A stretch of 7,068 nt of DNA, from contig JASIJX010000396.1 in the NCBI GenBank assembly GCA_030049955.1, positions 1 to 7,068 on the forward strand. The letters are read 5' to 3'. The first letter of the stretch is position 1, and every line of letters begins with the position of its first letter. Position numbers and translations under genes: made by a program. Positions 1 through 6,315 of this stretch are shown here, in pieces. The notes below the pieces were generated by a model, which made no database searches, was not told the origin of the DNA, and worked only from the letters and a program-made list of their open reading frames with translations. The stretch is from Acidobacteriaceae bacterium. Its GTDB lineage: Bacteria > Acidobacteriota > Terriglobia > Terriglobales > Acidobacteriaceae.

Positions 1-202
1 GCCGGCGCTGGGCAATGAAGACTCCACGCTCAGCCTGTTCAAGGTGGATGCCGATGGCAACGGAGCCACACGCGTACCGGTAAGGGTCGGCCGCGCCTCT
101 GTGAACGAGATTCAGGTGCTCGACGGCCTGAAAGAAGGCGACACCGTGATCCTTTCCGATATGTCGCGCTGGGATAATGTGGATCGCATACGGCTGGACT
201 AG
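1..202 (+). CDS. Periplasmic adaptor (MacA/HlyD-like membrane fusion protein), C-terminal end only
   Basis: This is the 3' end of a gene that starts left of the window; the first whole codon begins at base 2 and the TAG stop is at 200-202, leaving 66 residues. The visible part has the pattern of the last beta-rich, membrane-proximal domain of RND/ABC efflux adaptors: a strand segment 'LFKVDADG', then 'VPVRVGRAS', then the typical turn 'VLDGLKEGDTVILSD', and a tail 'WDNVDRIRLD'. Adaptors of this family sit in the periplasm, anchored to the inner membrane, and join an inner-membrane pump to a TolC channel. The downstream ATPase, permease and TolC genes fit this exactly. The N-terminal anchor, lipoyl and hairpin domains are outside the window, so whether it is MacA-like (ABC) or RND-like cannot be read directly; the neighbours favour an ABC partner. 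The gap to the next start is 33 bases. Confidence 0.85.
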   Translation, partial: PALGNEDSTLSLFKVDADGNGATRVPVRVGRASVNEIQVLDGLKEGDTVILSDMSRWDNVDRIRLD

Positions 203-222
203 ACAGACGCACAACTGGCAGT

Positions 223-228
223 GAGGAG
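223..228 (+). promoter_or_regulatory. Shine-Dalgarno site for the first ATPase gene
   Basis: GAGGAG lies seven bases before ATG 236. An in-frame GTG at 221 would add five residues (MRRDT), but it overlaps this site and has no ribosome site of its own, so ATG 236 is the preferred start. Confidence 0.7.
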
Positions 229-235
229 AGACACA

Positions 236-961
236 ATGGCAGCAAATGGCAGGCTGATCGATATTGAGGACCTCACCAAGGTCTTCTACACCGACGAAGT
301 AGAGACGCACGCCCTCTCTGGCGTTCACCTGACCATCGAGCGGGGCGAGTATGTGGCTATGTCCGGTCCGTCGGGCTGCGGCAAGTCCACGCTGCTTTCA
401 ATTCTCGGCCTGCTCGATACGCCCACCCGAGGGCGATATTTACTCAATGGAAAACCTGTGGAGAACCTGAGCTTCAGTGAGCGCTCGCGCATTCGCAATC
501 AGGAGATCGGGTTCATCTTTCAGAGCTTTAATCTGATTGGCGACCTGACCGTCGAAGAGAACGTCGAGCTGCCGCTGACCTATCGCTCGGGAATGACATC
601 AGCGGAGCGCAAGCGGCGCGTGAAGGAAGCCCTGGAGCGCGTGAACATGGCGCACCGCATGCGGCACTATCCGGCGCAGCTTTCCGGCGGCCAGCAACAG
701 CGCGTGGCCGTGGCTCGCGCTCTTGCCGGATCTCCATCGATCCTGCTGGCAGACGAGCCCACCGGCAACCTGGACTCGAAAAATGGCGAAGCGGTGATGC
801 GCCTGCTCAGCGATCTGCACCGCGAGGGATCCACGATCTGCATGGTGACGCACGATCCGCGATTTGCGCGCCATGCCCAGCGCGAGTTGCATCTATTCGA
901 CGGCAAAGTCGTCAGCGAGCTGGAGATGAAGGAGCTCGAAGAAGCGGTGGAGGCGGAATGA
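236..961 (+). CDS. ABC transporter ATP-binding protein, MacB/LolD type (NBD1)
   Basis: This is a cytoplasmic ATPase of 241 residues that should power the adjacent FtsX/MacB-type permease by ATP binding and hydrolysis. All catalytic motifs are present and canonical (numbered from ATG 236): Walker A GPSGCGKS at 44-51, Q-loop Gln96 in 'FIFQSFNLI', signature LSGGQ at 149-153, Walker B 'ILLADE' with catalytic Glu174, D-loop 'NLDS' at 178-181 and H-loop His206 in 'VTHD'. The segment 'FNLIGDLTVEENVELPL' is typical of the LolD/MacB/FtsE branch, and the length is normal for a stand-alone subunit; E. coli MacB carries this domain fused to its permease, whereas here it is separate. The stop overlaps the permease start as ATGA, a sign of translational coupling. 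A C-terminal tail rich in Glu (about the last 15 residues) follows the fold. The class is certain; the substrate is unknown. Confidence 0.95.
   Translation: MAANGRLIDIEDLTKVFYTDEVETHALSGVHLTIERGEYVAMSGPSGCGKSTLLSILGLLDTPTRGRYLLNGKPVENLSFSERSRIRNQEIGFIFQSFNLIGDLTVEENVELPLTYRSGMTSAERKRRVKEALERVNMAHRMRHYPAQLSGGQQQRVAVARALAGSPSILLADEPTGNLDSKNGEAVMRLLSDLHREGSTICMVTHDPRFARHAQRELHLFDGKVVSELEMKELEEAVEAE
949..953 (+). promoter_or_regulatory. Shine-Dalgarno site for the permease, inside the end of NBD1
   Basis: GGAGG sits four bases before ATG 958, within the last codons of the ATPase gene. The spacing is short, so initiation probably depends partly on ribosomes that have just ended at the overlapping TGA (959-961). 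Confidence 0.5.
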
Positions 962-3519
962 CGCTGGTCCGCGATCTGCGCTATGCACTGCGCTCTTTGC
1001 GCAATTCGCCGGGGTTTACGCTCACCGTGATCGTGACGCTGGCGCTAGGCATCGGAGCCAACACCGCTATCTTCACGCTGGTGAATGGCATTTTGCTCCG
1101 CTCGCTGCCGGTGGCCGATCCGGCGCAGCTCTACCGCATCGGCGATGAAAACCAGTGCTGCGTCGACGGAGGATTCCCGCAAGATGCTTCACAGACGGGC
1201 GATTTTTCGATCTTTTCCTTCGATTTGTATCAGCATCTGAAGCAATCGGCTCCTGAATTCGAGGAGCTTGCCGCAACCCAGGCGGGTCAATGGACATGGA
1301 GCGTGCGCCGCGGCAGCGATCTGGCAAAATCTCTGCATGGTGACTTTGTCTCCGGAAACTATTTCTCCACACTGGGCGTGAACGCATACGCGGGACGCAT
1401 TTTTTCCGACGGTGATGACTCACCGGCAGCAGCTCCAGCCGTAGTGCTCAGCTATGCAGCATGGCAGGGCGAGTATGCCGGCGATCCCTCGATTCTCGAT
1501 TCAATTATCTACATTCAGGCAAAGCCCTTCACCGTAATCGGTATCGCGCCTCCGGGTTTCTTTGGCGACCGGATCACCGATACCCCGCCCGACTTCTGGA
1601 TACCGCTCCACACGGAACCTTATATAGAGGCCGGAGACGCTATCCTCAACGAACCCGAATCACACTGGCTCTATTTGCTGGGCCGCGTTCATGCGGGCAC
1701 TAACGTCCTCGCGCTCGAAAGTAAGCTTACGGTTGCGTTGCGACAGTGGCTTTTGTCGCGTCCGGATATGGTCGCTAACGGCGGAGCTGCGCTCATTCCC
1801 AGAATGCACGTTGTCCTTTCGCCGGGCGGCGGCGGCATCCAGAATCTCCAGGATGAAACAGGCAAGGGCCTCAGGATGCTCATGGCTCTTTCTACGCTTG
1901 TGTTGCTTATCGCCTGCGCCAACATCGCTAACCTGATGCTGGCGCGCACCACAACGCGCCGCGCCGGCATTGCATTGCGGACGGCCCTCGGCGCAGGCAG
2001 GCGGCGCATCTTGCGCGAGATTCTTACCGAGAGCATTGTCCTGAGCTGCCTGGGAGGCCTGGTTGGGCTGATCGTGGCTTACGCCGGCTGCCGCACGATC
2101 CTGGCTCTCGTCTTTCCCGACGCCAGGCATATGCCCATCAGCGCCAGCCCGTCGCTGCCAGTGCTGGGCTTTGCCTTGCTCATTTCTGTTATCACCGGCG
2201 TTCTGTTCGGCGCGGCACCGGCATGGCTTTCGTTCCATGCTCAACCGGCTGAGGCTTTAAAAGGCGCGAGCCGGACCACGCGCGACCGCTCTTCGCTGCC
2301 ACAAAAAGCGCTGGTTGTTTTTCAGGCCGCACTCTCCGTGGTGCTGCTCGCCGGCGCGATTCTCATGACCAAGACGCTCACCAACCTGGAGAGCCAGAAC
2401 TTCGGCGTCGTCACAGCCAATCGCTACGTCGCGCACTTCGATCCCCAGGGAGCGGGTTACACCATCGACAAGCTGCCTGCGCTCTATCGCGAAATGCAGG
2501 ATCGCTTCTCCGCACTTCCTGGCGTCGCCAGCGTGAGCCTTGCAACTTACAGCCCACTTGAAGGCGACAACTGGAGCGATTGCGTGATCCAGCAGGGGCA
2601 TCCCGCGCCGCAGCACGGCCAGGACTGCGACTCGACATGGGACCGTGTGGATACGCATTTTCTCGATACCATCGGCGTCCCGATCGTGCGCGGCCGCGGA
2701 TTCACGGAGCAGGACACAGCCACATCTCCGGAAGTGGCCCTTGTGAACGAAGCCTTCGCGAAAAAATTCTTCTCCAATCAGGACCCCATTGGCAGAAGAT
2801 TCGGCCAAGCCATGCCAGAGTACTCCGGGAGCTTTGAAATCGTGGGCGTATTCCGCGACTTCAAGATGAATCTGCAGTATTCGCACGAGAATGTTCATCC
2901 AGTGTTTCTGCGCCCGCTCACACAGCAGTATATGGACTACAAGGATCAGGGATTGGCTCGCGGCGAGACGCGGTCAATGTTTGTGAACGCGATGATTCTC
3001 AATTTTCATGCAGCACCGCCAAATGTGGACGCGCTTGTTCGCAACACGTTTGCCGGCATCGATCCCAATCTTACGGTGAGCGACCTGCGCTCTTTCAGCA
3101 ATCAGTTGGCAGGCAACTTCAATCAGGAACGGCTGGTGTCTCGCCTGACCGGACTTTTCGGATTGCTGGCATTGGTGCTCGCCTCGGTCGGTCTGTATGG
3201 AGTGATGTCCTATTTTGTGGCACGGCGCACAGGCGAGATCGGAATTCGCATGGCCCTGGGCGCGACTCGGCCGAGCGTGGTCAACATGGTGATGCGCGGC
3301 GCTCTCTGGCAAATTTTGGTCGGCCTCGTGCTGGGTATTCCGGCCGCGCTTTATGTCGGCTACCTAATGAAAGTCCTGCTCTACAACGTAGACAGCTATG
3401 ATCCGACTGCCCTTGCCGGAGCGCCGCTGTTGCTGGTGATCTTCGCGGCTGCCGCAGCCTTCATTCCCGCGCGGCGCGCCGCTTCGATCGAGCCAATGCA
3501 GGCATTGCGGACAGAGTGA
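958..3519 (+). CDS. Duplicated FtsX/MacB-type ABC permease (ADOP family)
   Basis: This inner-membrane protein of 853 residues has the layout of the acidobacterial duplicated permease (ADOP) family. The N-terminal 'RDLRYALRSLRNSPGFT' is a family hallmark. By hydrophobicity: TM1 about 20-46; a large periplasmic MacB-like domain about 50-300; TM2 about 305-330, TM3 about 357-385 and TM4 about 400-425 (first FtsX block). The second half repeats this: TM5 about 450-472, a second periplasmic domain about 475-725, then TM6 about 730-755, TM7 about 783-805 and TM8 about 818-840. Both halves carry the coupling-helix style 'R(T/M)ALGA' motif that contacts ATPase subunits, and the end 'PARRAASIEPMQALR' is typical of MacB/FtsX proteins. 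One chain thus resembles a fused MacB dimer without its ATPase domains. ATG 958 overlaps the NBD1 stop. Many ADOP proteins lack neighbouring ATPases; this one has one on each side. Substrate unknown. Confidence 0.93.
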   Translation: MTLVRDLRYALRSLRNSPGFTLTVIVTLALGIGANTAIFTLVNGILLRSLPVADPAQLYRIGDENQCCVDGGFPQDASQTGDFSIFSFDLYQHLKQSAPEFEELAATQAGQWTWSVRRGSDLAKSLHGDFVSGNYFSTLGVNAYAGRIFSDGDDSPAAAPAVVLSYAAWQGEYAGDPSILDSIIYIQAKPFTVIGIAPPGFFGDRITDTPPDFWIPLHTEPYIEAGDAILNEPESHWLYLLGRVHAGTNVLALESKLTVALRQWLLSRPDMVANGGAALIPRMHVVLSPGGGGIQNLQDETGKGLRMLMALSTLVLLIACANIANLMLARTTTRRAGIALRTALGAGRRRILREILTESIVLSCLGGLVGLIVAYAGCRTILALVFPDARHMPISASPSLPVLGFALLISVITGVLFGAAPAWLSFHAQPAEALKGASRTTRDRSSLPQKALVVFQAALSVVLLAGAILMTKTLTNLESQNFGVVTANRYVAHFDPQGAGYTIDKLPALYREMQDRFSALPGVASVSLATYSPLEGDNWSDCVIQQGHPAPQHGQDCDSTWDRVDTHFLDTIGVPIVRGRGFTEQDTATSPEVALVNEAFAKKFFSNQDPIGRRFGQAMPEYSGSFEIVGVFRDFKMNLQYSHENVHPVFLRPLTQQYMDYKDQGLARGETRSMFVNAMILNFHAAPPNVDALVRNTFAGIDPNLTVSDLRSFSNQLAGNFNQERLVSRLTGLFGLLALVLASVGLYGVMSYFVARRTGEIGIRMALGATRPSVVNMVMRGALWQILVGLVLGIPAALYVGYLMKVLLYNVDSYDPTALAGAPLLLVIFAAAAAFIPARRAASIEPMQALRTE

Positions 3520-3555
3520 CACTGACAAAAACAAACACAGCATTGACCGGGGTGT

Positions 3556-3561
3556 GGTGAG
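3556..3561 (+). promoter_or_regulatory. Weak Shine-Dalgarno site for the second ATPase gene
   Basis: GGTGAG lies four bases before ATG 3566, in the 46-base gap after the permease. In-frame GTG codons at 3554 and 3557 are alternative starts that would add only four or three residues. ATG 3566 is preferred because '[11 protein letters not shown]' matches the usual N-terminus of this ATPase class. The gap shows no terminator-like hairpin with a T-run. Confidence 0.4.
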
Positions 3562-3565
3562 CGTC

Positions 3566-4267
3566 ATGATTGAACTGAGTAACATCGAACGAAGTTACAA
3601 AGCCGGTCATACCGAGGAATGGGTGCTGCGCCGCGTCGGCCTCACCATTCGTAGAGGAGACTTTGTCACGATCATGGGGCCGTCGGGAGCAGGAAAATCG
3701 TCGCTCTTAAACGTGCTTGCTCTGCTCGATGACGGCTGGCAGGGCGAGTATCAGTTCGATGAGGTACCGTTACACGACTACAACCGTAAGCAGCGCGCCG
3801 ACTTTGCACGTCAGCGCATCGGCATGGTTTTCCAGAGCTACCACCTACTCGATGATCTTACGGTGGCCGAAAATATCGACCTGCCGCTCTCGTACAAGGA
3901 CCTACCGGTTAGGGTGCGCCAGGGATTAGTCGCCGATATTCTCGACCGTTTCCAGATGACGGCAAAAAAAGATCTGTTCCCTTCGCAGCTTTCCGGCGGG
4001 CAGCAGCAATTGGTCGGTATCGCTCGCGCCGTGGTGCACGCTCCTGCATTGCTTTTGGCCGACGAACCGACCGGCAACCTGCACTCCACGCAGGGCCAGG
4101 AGATCATGCAGATGTTTTGTGAACTCAATCAGGAGGGGACGACCATAGTGCAGGTAACACACTCTGAATCCAACGCACAGTACGGTAACCGCTTGATCGA
4201 ATTGCGCGACGGATGGATCGTGCGCGACGAAAGCATCGCAGGCCAAATTGCCGCAGGGACGAGGTGA
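3566..4267 (+). CDS. ABC transporter ATP-binding protein, divergent MacB/LolD type (NBD2)
   Basis: This is a second cytoplasmic ATPase, 233 residues, of the same broad class as NBD1 but clearly diverged. Motifs numbered from ATG 3566: Walker A GPSGAGKS at 38-45, Q-loop Gln90 in 'MVFQSYHLL', signature LSGGQ at 142-146, Walker B 'LLLADE' with Glu167, and H-loop His199 in 'VTHS'. Two changes stand out: the D-loop reads 'NLHS' (171-174) with His173 in place of the usual Asp, and the residue after 'GGQQQ' is Leu149 where Arg is normal (NBD1 has Arg). The catalytic Glu and His remain, so hydrolysis is possible. Its place between the fused permease and the TolC gene suggests it pairs with NBD1 as an asymmetric ATPase dimer, one subunit per permease half; this is inference. 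It could instead form homodimers or serve another permease. Confidence 0.93.
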   Translation: MIELSNIERSYKAGHTEEWVLRRVGLTIRRGDFVTIMGPSGAGKSSLLNVLALLDDGWQGEYQFDEVPLHDYNRKQRADFARQRIGMVFQSYHLLDDLTVAENIDLPLSYKDLPVRVRQGLVADILDRFQMTAKKDLFPSQLSGGQQQLVGIARAVVHAPALLLADEPTGNLHSTQGQEIMQMFCELNQEGTTIVQVTHSESNAQYGNRLIELRDGWIVRDESIAGQIAAGTR

Positions 4268-4300
4268 GCCAGGTGATCGATGCACCGCGCTCAGCGAACC

Positions 4301-4305
4301 AAGGA
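4301..4305 (+). promoter_or_regulatory. Candidate Shine-Dalgarno site that decides the TolC start
   Basis: AAGGA lies nine bases before GTG 4315. The rival start GTG 4264 overlaps the NBD2 stop as GTGA and has AGGGA at 4255-4259. Part of the 4301 site can pair with bases just before the GTG (GGAT 4303-4306 with ATCC 4311-4314), but this stem is very short. Confidence 0.4.
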
Positions 4306-4314
4306 TGGTCATCC

Positions 4315-6315
4315 GTGAGTCATGATAGGAGTTTTCTGAAACGCATTACCGGCGCGGCGATGATTCTTCTTTTGGAGGCAAATTTCGCCTTGGCTGCACC
4401 ACCCACTGCGCCGGCATCCGTTCAGAGCACGGTAGGGGCCGCGCCAATCTCTGGCGCGCAAAATCGGATTCCCTGGTATCAGTTGCAGCATCGCTCGCTG
4501 AATCCGCTTGACGCTTATCGCGGCGTCACTGTGCCTCCACCCAATATGGCAAACTCTCCGCGACTTGACACGCTGATCCGCGACGGCAAGCTTTACCTGT
4601 CTCTGCGCGACGCGATCGACCTGGCACTTGAGAACAATCTCGACATTGTGATTGCACGCTACAATCTGCCTATAGCGCAAGCAGATATTTTGCGCACGGC
4701 CGCGGGCGGTCAGGATCGTGGCGTCAATACCGGCGTGGTGACGGGAACTCCCGGTGGCGGCGCGAGTGGCACCGGGGCGGGTACCGGCGCGGGTGGCACC
4801 AGCACAGGCGCGGGCGGAGCTGGAGCTGGCTCCGCGGGAATCGTGCAAAGCACTTTGGGAACTGGAACACCGGTGCCCGGATTCGATCCGGTAATCACCG
4901 CCTCGGGCCTGGTGGATCACTCGGAGCAAGAACTCTCCAACTTCCAGTTGGAAGGCGTAAATGTCTACAAGGTGAATACCATCGCAGGATCCGTAAACTA
5001 CAACCAAAACTTTGCCACTGGCGGAAGCCTGCAGGTGAACTGGATCAATTCGCGCAGCACTTCGAATGGTATTTACGATTTTTTCAGCCCGAATCTGACG
5101 TCCAAAGTGCAGGCAATCGTATCGCAACCGCTGCTCGCGGGTTTTGGATTCGGCCCAAATCTGCGCTATCTACGCATTGCAAAGACCAACCAGAAGATTT
5201 CAGACATCGCATTCAAGGCACAAGTGATCGCCACAGTTACGCAAATCTGCGATATCTACTGGGATCTCGTCAGCGCGTATGACGATGAGCAGGTGGAGGA
5301 ACGCTCCGTAGCGTTCGCAACCGAGACCCTGAACACGGCCCGCAAGCAGCTCGAACTGCAGGCAATTCCAGAGATGGATGTGTTGAAGGCCGAAGGTGAT
5401 CTGGCGCAGCGCGAGCAAGATCTTACAGTTGCCCGAACCAACCTGGAACTGCAGGAACTCTACATGAAGAACGCGATTACCAGGAGTCTCGACGATCCCC
5501 AACTGGAAGAAATGCCGGTTGTGCCGACGGACCATATCGCGAGCCAAATTGAACCGATCACTGAGCCGGTTGAAAATATGATCGACAGAGCACTCAAGAG
5601 CCGGCCAGAACTGCAGGAACAGAGTCTCAGTCTCGAGAACAGTAAGTTGAGCCGGAAAACCGCTCGGAATGCGCTGCTGCCGCAGTTGAACGTTTATGGC
5701 CTATATGCTGGTACCGGCCTCGCCGGAGAGAAAAGCGTCAATTATGCCAATCCCGCGGTCACAACAACTCTGCCTGTGAGTTTTGGCGGCGCGCTTGAGA
5801 GCGCTTTCGATAATAGTGCGCCCGAGTATCAGGTTGGCATTCAATTGACCGTGCCATTGCGCAATCGGATTGCCAAAGCCGACCAGGAGCGCACGGAGCT
5901 TGAGTACCGGCAGTCACAGGTGTACTTTGAGGAATTGAGAAAGAAAATCCGCATTGAAGTCCGGAATGCGCGCTATGCTTTGGAGCAGGGCGCAAGCCGG
6001 GTGCAAGCGGCGCGCCAGGCGCGCGACCTGACTCAGAAGACGCTGAACATTATGCAGCAGGAGCAGAAGCTGGGCGCAGGCTCAAACCAACAAACACTTT
6101 CCGCAGATAATGATCTGGCGCAAGCCGAATCAGCACTGGTTGACGCGGAAACCGCATATGAGAAGGCTCGCATTGAACTGCGGCGAGCCACCGGATCGAT
6201 TCTCGACGACTATGGCATCTCCATCGCAGTTGCGAAATCAGGTTCCCCGAACGACGGAAACGCGTCGCCGGAGTCGCAGTCAGGAGTTGTGGAGGCGAAC
6301 CATCTCCACGAATGA
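4315..6315 (+). CDS. TolC-family outer-membrane efflux channel protein
   Basis: This should be the outer-membrane exit duct of the pump; three copies would form a barrel plus a periplasmic helical tunnel. From GTG 4315 it has 666 residues. A signal peptide is visible: 'FLKR', a hydrophobic stretch, then 'ANFALA' before 'APP', a signal-peptidase-I style cut at about residue 27; no lipobox cysteine is seen. Two OEP repeats follow: helices about 93-130, barrel segment about 189-280, long helix about 305-385; then helices from about 422, barrel segment about 455-515 with '[10 protein letters not shown]', and a long coiled-coil helix about 515-640. A Gly-rich insert sits at about 131-175. It is longer than E. 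coli TolC, mostly through the N-terminal lead and this insert. ATG 4213 would put a charged, non-signal leader in front and overlap NBD2 by 55 bases; GTG 4264 is a possible coupled start. The C-terminal 25 residues look disordered. Confidence 0.92.
   Translation: MSHDRSFLKRITGAAMILLLEANFALAAPPTAPASVQSTVGAAPISGAQNRIPWYQLQHRSLNPLDAYRGVTVPPPNMANSPRLDTLIRDGKLYLSLRDAIDLALENNLDIVIARYNLPIAQADILRTAAGGQDRGVNTGVVTGTPGGGASGTGAGTGAGGTSTGAGGAGAGSAGIVQSTLGTGTPVPGFDPVITASGLVDHSEQELSNFQLEGVNVYKVNTIAGSVNYNQNFATGGSLQVNWINSRSTSNGIYDFFSPNLTSKVQAIVSQPLLAGFGFGPNLRYLRIAKTNQKISDIAFKAQVIATVTQICDIYWDLVSAYDDEQVEERSVAFATETLNTARKQLELQAIPEMDVLKAEGDLAQREQDLTVARTNLELQELYMKNAITRSLDDPQLEEMPVVPTDHIASQIEPITEPVENMIDRALKSRPELQEQSLSLENSKLSRKTARNALLPQLNVYGLYAGTGLAGEKSVNYANPAVTTTLPVSFGGALESAFDNSAPEYQVGIQLTVPLRNRIAKADQERTELEYRQSQVYFEELRKKIRIEVRNARYALEQGASRVQAARQARDLTQKTLNIMQQEQKLGAGSNQQTLSADNDLAQAESALVDAETAYEKARIELRRATGSILDDYGISIAVAKSGSPNDGNASPESQSGVVEANHLHE
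4705..4839 (+). repeat. Low-complexity Gly/Ala/Thr-coding insert within the TolC homologue
   Basis: This stretch codes for about 45 residues dominated by Gly, Ala, Thr and Ser, with imperfect G-T-G-A-G and G-A-G-G-type repeats (for example 'GTGAGTGAGG' and 'GAGGAGAG'). It falls between the first helical segment and the first barrel strands, where canonical TolC has no such insert. The frame stays open throughout, so it is part of the protein rather than an insertion that breaks it. It is probably a flexible loop at the tunnel/barrel junction or the cell surface; its exact place cannot be told without a structural model. Confidence 0.8.

Noticed and set aside
947..955. Shared 9-mer GTGGAGGCG at two gene junctions (947-955 and 6289-6297)
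   Set aside because: Both copies encode Val-Glu-Ala at the end of a gene and supply a GGAGG ribosome site; two occurrences of a common codon string are not enough to call a regulatory repeat.
1660..2898. Two long minus-strand open frames (194 and 213 codons) opposite the permease
   Set aside because: They are mirror-frame shadows of a well-conserved permease, with low-complexity, Arg/Ala/His-rich translations and no family signature.
3520..3565. Possible terminator or promoter in the gap between permease and NBD2
   Set aside because: The 46 bases show no stable hairpin with a T-run and no convincing -35/-10 or -24/-12 pair; the gap is better read as an intra-operon spacer.
663..4105. Repeated DNA around the signature and Walker B regions of the two ATPase genes
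   Set aside because: The similarity (for example around 'LSGGQQQ' and 'ADEPTGNL') reflects family homology; the genes differ widely elsewhere, so there is no sign of a recent duplication or mobile repeat.
4309..5127. Long open frame on the minus strand (272 codons) opposite the TolC gene
   Set aside because: It mirrors the codon structure of the TolC gene in GC-rich DNA, has no recognisable domain and no ribosome site, and the opposite strand encodes a clear family protein.
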